Shown: one piece after another, positions 1 to 8,181 of the stretch
Numbering within the stretch: position 1 is the first letter of the stretch
How the letters are laid out: every line of letters begins with the position of its first letter
Source: CAYNHF01 sp964397045
GTDB lineage: Bacteria > Actinomycetota > Acidimicrobiia > Spongiisociales > UBA5794
Length of the DNA stretch: 64,000 nucleotides
NCBI GenBank assembly: GCA_964397045.1
Contig: CAYNHF010000034.1
Location: 62,001-126,000 of the forward strand
Direction of reading: 5' to 3'
The notes under the pieces: generated by a model
Databases searched by the model: none
The model's input: the letters and a program-made list of their open reading frames with translations, nothing else
What the model was told of the DNA's origin: nothing
Program-made: the position numbers and the translations under genes

Positions 1-225
1 AGCTATGTAGACGTTCATCCGAGGCAGGTTGGGATGCAGCGCACGCTGCGTGCAGCACATCCGTAGACCCGGCCACACCAAACCTACAGATCAAAGTCGC
101 AGGCTGACGGCCATAGACCAGATTGGGGTATGGGCAACCAAAGGACACCCGTCCAGACCCTTCGGTTCGCTCGGATGGTCCCACAGATATGGGCGGGCGA
201 GTACACCGCGCCGAGCCGGACCCGA
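1..225. other. Gene-free stretch, no supported feature
   Basis: I see no reading frame with family resemblance here. The forward frame beginning at 29 is rich in Arg and Trp, has no recognisable domain and runs antisense into the hydrolase remnant that follows, so I treat it as noise. The stretch is probably part of the decayed region that extends to about 1090. Confidence 0.4.
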
Positions 226-592
226 CTATTGGCTGATCGGATGGCGACTGATGAATTCGGTGAGGACGCGTGACGTTACTTCTGGGTGGGTTGCCACCAG
301 ATTGTGGTCCGCACCTTGTATTGCGACATCCTCTGGTTGGGACAGCCAGTCCGGCATCAGCGTTCGTACTTCAGAGAACCAAGGCCCACTGGCGGTCCCG
401 CCGACATAGAGGGTCGGCTGGTGGATTTGGCGCGCATCTTCGGCAGTGAATTGCCATGAGAGCAGTGCGGGGACGTCGATCTTGAAGAATGTATCTGCGT
501 CGCGTTCGACCTGTTCCACCCCACCACGGACGTGCTGTTGGAGGTCGTCTCTCCAATCGTGACCCATCAGACGAGTCAGGAAGTTGTCCAGC
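226..592 (-). pseudogene. Alpha/beta hydrolase, 3' remnant (C-terminal half only)
   Basis: The minus-strand frame gives about 120 residues resembling the C-terminal half of an alpha/beta hydrolase. They include a cap-region piece (LTRLMGHDWRDDL), a strand with YVGG followed by SGPWF, and the late motif GADHNL that carries the catalytic His of the fold. The nucleophile elbow and N-terminal half are missing. Reading upstream, the frame meets a TAA at about 593-595, and beyond this point the DNA on the opposite strand resembles an IS481 transposase. The gene was therefore probably cut by insertion or recombination. An in-frame ATG at 567 could still start a 113-residue peptide, but it would lack the active-site serine. 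Confidence 0.6.
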
Positions 593-616
593 GCTTAGCT
601 GGTGCCTTTGGTCTGA

Positions 617-776
617 TGGAGTCGGAAACACGTCTTCATCCGACCCTACCGGCCCCGAACCTACGGGAAAGTGGAACGCTTCAACCGCACCCTCACCGAC
701 GAATGGGCCTACGCCCGTATCTACACCTCAAACCACGAACGGACCGCTGTCCTGGCAAACTGGCTCCACACCATCA
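617..776 (+). pseudogene. IS481-like transposase remnant (integrase core fragment)
   Basis: In frame with 671 the DNA reads KHVFIRPYRPRTYGKVERFN, then RTLTDEWAYARIYTSN and NWLHT. This is the region of an IS481/IS3-type DDE integrase core around the catalytic Glu (GKVERFNRTL). A stop at 614-616 closes the frame upstream. After NWLHT (about 773) the expected continuation, YNHHRPHTALGG, is absent. The element is thus truncated at both ends and not functional. I see no terminal inverted repeats or target duplication. It adjoins the truncated hydrolase. Confidence 0.7.
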
Positions 777-1091
777 GCGTGTTCAGCTTTTCGGTTGGCG
801 CTCGGGCTGGGACAACCGTCCGATTCGACCCGCCTCGGGCGCGCCGATCTCAGAGGGATCTCCGTCATCGGCGTTTCGGCGGTCGTCCCGGCCACACTCT
901 TCGGGTGGTTGCTCGCGCTGTGACCATGGCGGTCACCCTGCAGAGCTCGGCCCCGGGGAATCACCAACCGCTCTCACGCAGCTCGCCGCGGTCGCGTCAC
1001 TATCCTTGGAAACACGAGGACTCAGCCCCGAACGAACCTGGCGAGGTGGGACTGAACCCCCTGCAACAGCGACCAGACCGAAAGGCTCCCG
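777..1091. other. Gene-free stretch, possibly decayed
   Basis: Downstream of the transposase fragment no frame carries a recognisable domain. One forward frame ending at 923 finishes with a hydrophobic run (GVSAVVPATLFGWLLAL) that could be the tail of a broken membrane protein, but there is no supporting upstream sequence. The last bases (GAAAGG, six bases before 1092) are a ribosome binding site for the next gene. Confidence 0.35.
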
Positions 1092-1337
1092 ATGACGATC
1101 ACTAAACCCCATGGGCTGCAGCGTGAGTCGATCTACTCCGTGACAGTCACGAACGATGAGGGCACCGAGACCTTCACCGGACGCTACATCGGTGAGGGCT
1201 ACATGACGTGGGCCGGCTCTCCGGATCCGGACCAGCCGTGGCTGATGTTCGTGCCCGATCACGACGACGCGAAGGGTTCGGTGCACTCGGCGATCCCGCG
1301 AGACCATTTCATCTCAGCTGAGCTCGTACGGCTGTAG
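1092..1337 (+). CDS. Small conserved-looking hypothetical protein, 81 aa
   Basis: I do not recognise this protein. It is hydrophilic and acidic, with no signal peptide or membrane segment. The ATG is preceded by a plausible Shine-Dalgarno GAAAGG six bases upstream, and third codon positions are GC-rich like those of real genes here. The pattern IYSVTVTNDEGTETFTGRY suggests a small beta-rich fold with alternating hydrophobic residues. It ends 27 bases before the stop of the convergent DUF389 gene. Moderately likely to be real, function unknown. Confidence 0.6.
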   Translation: MTITKPHGLQRESIYSVTVTNDEGTETFTGRYIGEGYMTWAGSPDPDQPWLMFVPDHDDAKGSVHSAIPRDHFISAELVRL

Positions 1338-1364
1338 GCCCGGCGCAGGTGGGTTGCACCGCGA

Positions 1365-2582
1365 TCAAGGCTCCTCGACACTGACCAAACTGCGATCGGT
1401 GGCTACCACCTGGATGTCGACCGTCACCCGCTCGCCGATCTCCTCCGCCACCACATCGGCGAGCTCCTCGACCGGCGGGTCGCTGTTCGGCGTCGCGATG
1501 ACCACATCGACCTCCGGGGTTTGCTTGTCATAGCTGATCCCGACATCGACCGTCTCGACGTCCCTTCCCGTAGCCTCTGCCCAGGTCTCGATGGCGTTTT
1601 CGATGTCCTCACGGGGAACCGGCGCAGGCAGCAAGTGGGTCTGGCCGAACTGCAAAGGCAAGGCGACGATGATGGTGGCAATCGCGGCCCAGCGCAGCCC
1701 ATCCTGGATCTTGCTGCCGTGCGCCAGCAACCTTTGCCCCGGCACCAGCCCCGCAACGAGGAACGTCGCTGCACCCGAAGCCATGACACCCGCCACGTTC
1801 ACCAGGAACAGCAAACTCGCCCCCCACGCGAGCCGGAACTCAGCTGCCTGCAGCATGAGCCCCACCACGGCGATCGGAGGCACGAGCGCAACCGCGACCG
1901 CGGCGCCAGCGAGCGCGTCTGAGGCATGTTTGCGGACATACGCGTAGGCCCCAGCTGCGCCGGCTGCTGCGGAGATACCCAGGTCCAGCAGATTCGGCGC
2001 CGTTCGTGCCATCACCTCGGACGGGATTGGATCCAGTTCGCCGCGAGCAAGGAGGCCGATGGCCGCGGCGAGTGCCACCGCACCTACCGCCGCGAGTACC
2101 AGGAGGCCCAGGTTGTGGCGAACCCGTTTTGGCCATCCCATGACCAGTGCGGCCGCGATCGCCAGGACCGGGCCCATCAAGGGGGCAACCAGCATCGCCC
2201 CGACCACAACGGCCGCAGAATTCGCCATCAGCCCCAGGACCGCGATCGTCACGGAGAGACCCATCAGGGTGGCAAAACGACGCACGAACGGACCGCGCCG
2301 TGAGCCCTCGAAGAACAGGCCTGCAATGACCGCTCGTCTGTGATCGGGTTCGACCGAGACGTTCTGCACCTGGTGGTGGCCCAGGACGCGGAGCAACCGA
2401 CCGGCGCCGGCTTCGACACGCGATTGCGGCATGACCCAGGTCGCGGCTTCCTGCCCCGGCTCCGTCGAGACGATCAGCCACTCGGGTCGATCATCATCCG
2501 CCGCGGCGACGGCAACGAGCGTCTGCTCCGGCTTGACCCGGTTGTGTCGATCATCGGCCTCGAGAGGCCCTGGTGCTGCCAT
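1365..2582 (-). CDS. DUF389 family integral membrane protein
   Basis: Residues about 95-320 hold several hydrophobic helices with the DUF389 signature: GLSVTIAVLGLMANSAAVVV followed by GAMLVAPLMGPVLAIAAAL. The N-terminal 90 residues are soluble and contain a phrase (EWLIVSTEPGQEA) that may form a small nucleotide-binding-like domain. The C-terminal 90 residues are soluble and acidic. The family (TIGR00341-type) is widespread and its role is unknown; 405 residues is a usual length. The ATG lies six bases behind TACGTT at 2589-2594, so the mRNA is probably leaderless. No operon partner. Confidence 0.85.
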   Translation of the reverse strand: MAAPGPLEADDRHNRVKPEQTLVAVAAADDDRPEWLIVSTEPGQEAATWVMPQSRVEAGAGRLLRVLGHHQVQNVSVEPDHRRAVIAGLFFEGSRRGPFVRRFATLMGLSVTIAVLGLMANSAAVVVGAMLVAPLMGPVLAIAAALVMGWPKRVRHNLGLLVLAAVGAVALAAAIGLLARGELDPIPSEVMARTAPNLLDLGISAAAGAAGAYAYVRKHASDALAGAAVAVALVPPIAVVGLMLQAAEFRLAWGASLLFLVNVAGVMASGAATFLVAGLVPGQRLLAHGSKIQDGLRWAAIATIIVALPLQFGQTHLLPAPVPREDIENAIETWAEATGRDVETVDVGISYDKQTPEVDVVIATPNSDPPVEELADVVAEEIGERVTVDIQVVATDRSLVSVEEP

Positions 2583-2588
2583 GTAGCC

Positions 2589-2594
2589 AACGTA
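2589..2594 (-). promoter_or_regulatory. -10 box of the DUF389 gene (leaderless)
   Basis: On the minus strand TACGTT is followed by six bases and the ATG at 2582, placing the expected transcription start at or next to the A of the start codon. No -35 consensus is evident. Confidence 0.45.
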
Positions 2595-2659
2595 CCGGGC
2601 ACGCCTTAACGCGATGCTACGGCCGGTCTAAGTTCGGTTCTCGGCTGAGAAATCGCCTG

Positions 2660-2683
2660 CCTAGTTACCTAGTTGCCTAGTCA
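2660..2683. repeat. Three tandem 8-bp units, CCTAGTTR-like
   Basis: CCTAGTTA, CCTAGTTG and CCTAGTCA follow one another directly in the intergenic region between the DUF389 gene and the selenoprotein gene. Function unknown. It may be an operator-like direct repeat about 70 bases upstream of the -10 box at 2753, or simple slippage. Confidence 0.5.
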
Positions 2684-2752
2684 TCCAACGACACCACTGA
2701 GGTCGAATCAGACCCCCCGGCGCAGCCGGCATCCGGCCGCGACCGATACCCG

Positions 2753-2758
2753 TAGACT
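2753..2758 (+). promoter_or_regulatory. -10 box of the selenoprotein gene (leaderless)
   Basis: TAGACT ends six bases before the ATG at 2765, the same geometry seen before many other genes in this window. It supports 2765 as the true start of the UGA-containing gene. Confidence 0.5.
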
Positions 2759-2764
2759 CGTCTG

Positions 2765-3067
2765 ATGAGCTTCACGTTTGCCGTCACCGAAGCAGGTGCT
2801 CGGGCGGTGGCTCGCCGCGGCGGGCCGATCGCTCTCGACTTCGTTCCCCCTATCAGTTGAGGGGGAAACCCCGAGGTGTCGGTCGACACCTACCTGAAGG
2901 GAAAACGGCTGGACAATCGCTATCAGCGATTCGATGTCGGCGGCAATCAGGTTCTCGTTGCGTTCACACTCATCAATTGGTCCCAGGGTGTCACGTTGGA
3001 CGCCAGGCGATTCCTCTTCTGGCAGCGGCTCAAACCGCTGGTTGAGCACCGCCACCACCCCACCTGA
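2765..3067 (+). CDS. Predicted selenoprotein, CC/Se-motif (HesB-like) family; in-frame UGA read as Sec
   Basis: Reading from the leaderless ATG gives 31 residues up to an in-frame TGA at 2858-2860. The same frame then continues without a stop to a second TGA at 3065-3067, for 100 residues in total. Both halves form one coherent protein: an N-terminal VTEAGARAVARRGGPIALDF, then PPIS-Sec-GGNPEVSVD, then VTLDARRFLFW near the end. This pattern (helix, GG, strand, C/Sec-G dipeptide region, late DxxxFLFW) matches, from memory, the small bacterial CC/Se motif (seleno)proteins, whose Cys homologues carry CC at this site. A SECIS-like hairpin follows the UGA at 2874-2891, and selA/selB lie at the right end of the window. 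The biochemical role of the family is unknown. Without Sec decoding the product would be a 31-residue peptide. Confidence 0.82.
2858..2891 (+). promoter_or_regulatory. Bacterial SECIS-like element with its UGA codon
   Basis: The UGA occupies 2858-2860. A perfect 7-bp stem AGGTGTC (2874-2880) / GACACCT (2885-2891) encloses the tetraloop GGTC (2881-2884). The loop starts 20 bases after the UGA and its first two bases are G, inside the published bacterial SECIS rules (loop about 16-37 nt from UGA, G among the first two loop bases). The loop also resembles the GGUC core bound by SelB in E. coli fdhF. Between UGA and stem lies a second mini-hairpin, GGGG-GAAA-CCCC (2861-2872). Confidence 0.78.
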
Positions 3068-3077
3068 CGACACTGAA

Positions 3078-3098
3078 CGTCACCCGGTCGGGGTGACG
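3078..3098 (+). terminator. Hairpin after the selenoprotein gene, probable terminator
   Basis: CGTCACCC (3078-3085) pairs perfectly with GGGTGACG (3091-3098) around the 5-base loop GGTCG, eleven bases after the stop codon. There is no long T tract (only CCTTTG follows). The loop is strikingly like the SECIS loop, but the frame closes again two codons after the stop, so termination or mRNA 3'-end protection is more likely than a second recoding site. Confidence 0.45.
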
Positions 3099-3175
3099 CG
3101 CCTTTGCGGGGACAAGCGCCCCCGGTAGCGAATCTGGGGTGCGTATCATCGCCTCCACCCCCCAGGAGACCCCCA

Positions 3176-4195
<1,020 letters not shown>

Positions 4196-4228
4196 ATCCG
4201 GCCGCCGCCACAGCTGGCTGCCGACGCT

Positions 4229-4255
4229 GACGAAGCCCCGCGGAGGAGTTTCGTC
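4229..4255 (+). terminator. Hairpin after the pirin gene
   Basis: GACGAA (4229-4234) and TTCGTC (4250-4255) form a short stem around a GC-rich loop, followed by TTTCG. A weak rho-independent terminator is plausible. Confidence 0.35.
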
Positions 4256-4310
4256 TTTCGTAAGCCGGATTCGGACTCCTCGAACCCAACCCCCTGGCAG
4301 GATGTAGGAC

Positions 4311-4916
4311 GTGAGGGCTTCCATTCTCAGCATCCGGGGTCTCACCTTGATCGCCGCACTGCTGGCCACCGCGTGCGGCGGAGGATCATCGGACGGTGTG
4401 TCGTCGGCGACGGACGCTGCCCCCACCGCCAACACGATCACGACGGCACCCGACGAGGGGTCGATCGATCTTCCCAACCTCGGGCCGCATGAGGAACTGG
4501 TCGAGATTGACGGGTGGCTGCAGACAGACATCCAGTCGCTCGAAGAGCTTCGCGGCAGCGTCATCGTCGTGCAGTTCTGGACATTCGGCTGTGTCAATTG
4601 CAGGAATACACTCGAGAACCTCCGGGCCCTCCATGCGGAGTACGGTGCGGAGAGCTTTGAAATCGTGGGGATTCACTCGCCCGAGTTCGTCTACGAGAAG
4701 GATCCCGGTGCTGTGGCGGATGCGGCGACCGAACTGGGGGTGAGCTGGCCGATTGCGCTCGACACCGAACGGCGCACCTTCCGTCGCTGGCAAGGGAGTC
4801 CGGCGTACTGGCCACGGACCTACGTGCTGGATCGAGATGGAATTGTCCGGTTCGACCATATCGGCGAAGGAGCTTACGAGGAGCTCAACGAGGCAGTCGC
4901 CGTACTCCTCGGATGA
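4311..4916 (+). CDS. TlpA/thioredoxin-like lipoprotein, disulfide reductase
   Basis: The first 25 residues are a lipoprotein signal ending in a lipobox (LLATAC, Cys about 22) followed by a Gly/Ser linker, so the protein is anchored outside the cytoplasmic membrane. Residues about 70-200 form a thioredoxin fold with VVQFWTFGCVNCRNTL; the CVNC pair is the redox centre. The later DTERRTFRRWQ and SPAYWPRTYVLDRDG fit the TlpA/ResA and DipZ C-terminal type. The last four bases overlap the start of the downstream CcdA-like gene (ATGA), so the two are translationally coupled: the membrane partner would pass electrons to this extracytoplasmic thiol protein. A GTG start with no obvious Shine-Dalgarno; CAGGAT seven bases upstream may be a -10 box. 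Confidence 0.85.
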   Translation: MRASILSIRGLTLIAALLATACGGGSSDGVSSATDAAPTANTITTAPDEGSIDLPNLGPHEELVEIDGWLQTDIQSLEELRGSVIVVQFWTFGCVNCRNTLENLRALHAEYGAESFEIVGIHSPEFVYEKDPGAVADAATELGVSWPIALDTERRTFRRWQGSPAYWPRTYVLDRDGIVRFDHIGEGAYEELNEAVAVLLG

Positions 4917-5476
4917 TCGCCGCTCTCATCGAGGGTGTCCTCCAGGCGCCGTTGCCTTGCTCCTGGCCAATTCTGCTGCCTGCCTTGGCCGTGGGCCTCG
5001 GCTCTCCCCCGGCGCGCGTTCTTATCGGTTTCCTCTTCGCTCTTGTGCTCGCGGTGTGGGCACTTGTGGCGGGATGGCTGGCACCACCGCTCGGCCTCGC
5101 CGGTGTGACGTTGCTCGCCGGCGCCATCGCAAGCTGGTGGAAGGGACCGGGGGTGGTCCAGGCCGCGTTGCTGGGGGCAGGGGCGGCAGGGGCATGGCGC
5201 CCGTGCGTCGGTCCGGAGCTGGGACGTGCGCTCACGACCGCGCAAACCGAACCTCTCGCCGCCTTCCCCAGCCTGGCTGCCTTCCTCATCGGTCTCGCCG
5301 CCGTAGGACTCGTAATCGGCTTCGGGGTTGCCCTGCTGGTGCATCGCCGGACGCCGGCAAGAGTCGATCGCGCCGGGGCTCTACTGATGGGCGCGATCGG
5401 CCTCACGATCATATTCGGAATCTATCCGTCTGTGGTCTCGGCCCTCGCACGGTGGAGTGTGGCCCTGTGGGCCTGA
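4913..5476 (+). CDS. CcdA-like cytochrome c biogenesis / thiol-transfer membrane protein
   Basis: 187 residues with about five or six hydrophobic helices. Two Cys-Pro type motifs stand where CcdA/DsbD have theirs: PCSWPILLPAL near residue 15 and WRPCVGPELGRAL near residue 100. In that family the two membrane cysteines relay electrons from cytoplasmic thioredoxin to extracytoplasmic partners. The ATGA overlap with the TlpA-like lipoprotein gene gives the partner directly. It is diverged and slightly short compared with typical CcdA (about 220-250 residues). No cytochrome c maturation genes are nearby, so the pathway may serve general disulfide reduction. Confidence 0.72.
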   Translation: MIAALIEGVLQAPLPCSWPILLPALAVGLGSPPARVLIGFLFALVLAVWALVAGWLAPPLGLAGVTLLAGAIASWWKGPGVVQAALLGAGAAGAWRPCVGPELGRALTTAQTEPLAAFPSLAAFLIGLAAVGLVIGFGVALLVHRRTPARVDRAGALLMGAIGLTIIFGIYPSVVSALARWSVALWA

Positions 5477-5583
5477 GGCTCTGCGCGGCTGAAACGTGGT
5501 CTAGCGCAGCTGCGATATGACCTGCGAATCGCGCAAGGCTGGAGTGGTCCGACACGCCGGTCCCTGCCCACCTCGAGCAGCAC

Positions 5584-7323
5584 TCAGTCCGCGTACATCG
5601 CTGCAATCTCCGAGGCGTAATGCTCACTCACGACGTTGCGTTTCACCTTGAGCGTGGGAGTCAACTCGCCGGAATCGATGGTGAACTCATGATCGAGGAC
5701 GGTGTACTTCTTGATCTGCTCCACCCTGGCCAGCGTTTCGTTCACGGCAGCAACGTGCTCGTCGATTTCGGCCTTCACCGCATCCTCGTCAGTGAAACGC
5801 GCTGCCATGTCCGGGTCGAGGACCATCAGCGCGGTGAGATACCGCTGCCTGTCACCGATGACCACCACCTCCGAGATCAGGGGATTCGCCTTTAGCCGCC
5901 CCTCGATCAGCGCCGGAGTCACGTTCTTGCCTGCGGCCGTGATGATGATGTCCTTCTTACGGCCGGTGATACGCAGGAAACCGTTCTCATCGATCTCGCC
6001 GAGGTCGCCGCTGTGGAGCCATCCATCCTTCAGGTCGGCGCTGGTCGCTGTCTCGTCCTTGAAGTACCCGAGAAACACGTTCTTTCCCCTGACCAGAATC
6101 TCCCCATCGTCTGCGATCCTGACGTCGATACCGGGAAACAGAGGGCCGGTGGTCCCATACTCGGTCTTGCCCGGCATGTTGATCGTGGCCAGACCCGTGT
6201 TCTCCGACTGGCCGTACTCCTCCAGGATGGGGAGATCCAGTCCGGCGAAGAAGACCAGCAGCTCGGGCGTGATCGGGGCAGCACCGCTGATGGCGAGACG
6301 ATTCCGATCCAGTCCAATCGCTTCCTTCACCTTCGAGTAGACCAGCCCGGCGTACATGCCGTACTCGGTCCGGGTCAGAAACCCGGGTTCCTGGCCCTGG
6401 TTACGTGCCGCGTGTACCGCTCGGGCAACCGACATGGCCCGGTTGGCGATGGAGGCTTTGATGCCGGTGGCCTTGCCCAGCTCTGCGGTGATGCCGGTGT
6501 GGAACTTCTCCCACACACGAGGCACGGCGAAGAAGATCGTCGGCCGCACCTCCTTGAGGTACGTCGCCAGCTCGGCGATGTCGTCCACGTAGAACACCTG
6601 GTACCCGGTCGAGGCAGCACCGTGGATCGTGAACAGCTGCTCCGCGATGTGGCACAGCGGAAGATACGACAGGGTCGAGTCCTCCGGCCCGACATCGAGC
6701 TCCGTCACCGCCTGTTGGGCCGTCCAGCTCAAGTTCTCGTGGCTGAGCATCACCGCTTTGGGAGGCCCGGTCGTTCCGGACGTATAGATCAAAGTAGCGG
6801 CGTCGCCCGGCCCCAACTCGGCCAGGCGGGCGTCTACCGCGTCTGCCGCGGCACCGCCGGCCCGCTCTATGAATACGTCCCAACTCAGCACGACGTCCTC
6901 GTCGATGAGATCACTTTCCGGCATCGTGACCACCGTGTGCAGCGCAGGCACGACGGAACGGATTCGGTCGACCTTCTCCCACTGCTCGACATCCTGCACC
7001 AGCAGCACAACTGCCCCCGAGTGGTTGAGAACGTACTCACATTCCTCCGGCGATGAGGTTGGATAGATGCCGGCGGGAATGGCGCCGATCGCCATCGCAG
7101 CTGCGTCGAAGATGGTCCACGCCGGCCGGTTCCAACCGAGGATCGCCACCCGATCGCCCGGTGTCACGCCCAACGCCAGCAGCGCGCGCGCCGCGGTTTT
7201 GATTTCGTCTGCGTAGTCGGCCCAGGTCACCGCGACCCACTGTCCATCGATCCGCGTCGAATACGCGGGCTGGTCGGCATACCGCGAGCCGTTCTCGAGA
7301 AGCTTGGCGGGAATGGTCTGCAT
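5584..7323 (-). CDS. Long-chain fatty-acid--CoA ligase (AMP-forming)
   Basis: 579 residues. Adenylate-forming enzyme with the P-loop-like LIYTSGTTGPPKAVMLSHEN near residue 180, the A5 type motif EEYGQSENTG, the GWLHSGDLGEID motif carrying the ribose-binding Asp, and GRKKDIIITAAGKNVTP near the hinge to the C-terminal domain. This is the FadD15/long-chain acyl-CoA synthetase branch. It activates fatty acids in the cytoplasm for degradation or lipid synthesis. The ATG at 7323 was chosen over the in-frame GTG at 7326 because GGAAGG lies seven bases before it. Monocistronic in appearance. Confidence 0.9.
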   Translation of the reverse strand: MQTIPAKLLENGSRYADQPAYSTRIDGQWVAVTWADYADEIKTAARALLALGVTPGDRVAILGWNRPAWTIFDAAAMAIGAIPAGIYPTSSPEECEYVLNHSGAVVLLVQDVEQWEKVDRIRSVVPALHTVVTMPESDLIDEDVVLSWDVFIERAGGAAADAVDARLAELGPGDAATLIYTSGTTGPPKAVMLSHENLSWTAQQAVTELDVGPEDSTLSYLPLCHIAEQLFTIHGAASTGYQVFYVDDIAELATYLKEVRPTIFFAVPRVWEKFHTGITAELGKATGIKASIANRAMSVARAVHAARNQGQEPGFLTRTEYGMYAGLVYSKVKEAIGLDRNRLAISGAAPITPELLVFFAGLDLPILEEYGQSENTGLATINMPGKTEYGTTGPLFPGIDVRIADDGEILVRGKNVFLGYFKDETATSADLKDGWLHSGDLGEIDENGFLRITGRKKDIIITAAGKNVTPALIEGRLKANPLISEVVVIGDRQRYLTALMVLDPDMAARFTDEDAVKAEIDEHVAAVNETLARVEQIKKYTVLDHEFTIDSGELTPTLKVKRNVVSEHYASEIAAMYAD

Positions 7324-7392
7324 CACGGCACCTTCCGGTCGGGTGGGTCAAGCTTATCGAACCGGGACGCCCCCAATCCAGACAAGACGCCG

Positions 7393-8181
7393 CTAATGCG
7401 TTTCCTGGAGCAGGGTCCGCACCGGCGATTCAAGGCCAGGGGCCACAGCCACGAAGCCGGGAAGCAACGGGTCGGGCTCGTTGAAGGTGAGTTCCTCCCC
7501 CTCTGGGCCGAAGCAAACGCCACCGGCCGCGACCACCAGGGCTGCGCCGGCCGCGACGTCCCATTCGTTCTTCGGCACCAGCGTCCAGGTGGCATCAGCG
7601 AGGCCGGCTCCGACACGGCCAAGCTTGTAAGCAACCGAACCCATGTTTCGAACCGAAATCGGGGTCGAGAAGAAAGCGGCCCACTCGCCGCGTCTTACTT
7701 CGCTCCGACTCGCCAGCACGAGGCAACCGGCAAGCGAATCCTTGCTGGTTGCCCGCACGGTCGTTCCGTTCAGGCTCACCCCATCGTCGATAGAACCCAC
7801 AATCGTATGGCCAGCCACCGGGTTCATGATGCCACCTGCGACCGGGCGCCCATCAATGACCAGTCCGATCGAAACGCACCACTCCGGGATCCCCATGACA
7901 AACTCACGCGTCCCGTCGACGGGATCGACCACCCACACCCGGCGCGCCGCCAGCCGTGCTTCGCTGTCCGCGGTTTCCTCAGACAACCAGCCCTCCCCCT
8001 GCTGCGGCAGCAGCGCCGCCAACACGTCATTCACCGCGAGATCTGCAGCGGTGACGGGATCGTCTCCCTGCTTCATCGTCGCCTCGATATGACCCGGCGT
8101 GAAGGGCCGCAACGCCTCAGCCGCAGCGGCGAGAGCCGCTTCGATCCGGTCGAGATCGTCGGTTGCGGTGACCCGCGTCAT
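7393..8181 (-). CDS. cysQ: Inositol monophosphatase family protein, CysQ-like 3'(2'),5'-bisphosphate nucleotidase
   Basis: 262 residues with the IMPase metal-binding motifs: SEET near residue 72, WVVDPVDGTREF near residue 85 and NEWDVAAGAAL near the C-terminus. DPVDGT is the Mg2+ site of the Li+-sensitive phosphatases. The start codon shares a base with the stop of the sulfate-activation gene (TGATG), so the two are coupled. That partner makes PAPS, and its by-product PAP is the CysQ substrate, which favours CysQ over inositol phosphatase. The specificity remains inference. Confidence 0.8.
   Translation of the reverse strand: MTRVTATDDLDRIEAALAAAAEALRPFTPGHIEATMKQGDDPVTAADLAVNDVLAALLPQQGEGWLSEETADSEARLAARRVWVVDPVDGTREFVMGIPEWCVSIGLVIDGRPVAGGIMNPVAGHTIVGSIDDGVSLNGTTVRATSKDSLAGCLVLASRSEVRRGEWAAFFSTPISVRNMGSVAYKLGRVGAGLADATWTLVPKNEWDVAAGAALVVAAGGVCFGPEGEELTFNEPDPLLPGFVAVAPGLESPVRTLLQETH

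Noticed and set aside
29..409. Forward open frame of 126 codons at the left end
   Set aside because: Antisense to the hydrolase remnant, composition unlike real genes here.
3065..3175. Read-through of the second UGA (3065) joining the selenoprotein to pirin in the same frame
   Set aside because: A further UGA stands at 3074, the linker is low-complexity, and pirin has its own Shine-Dalgarno and start.
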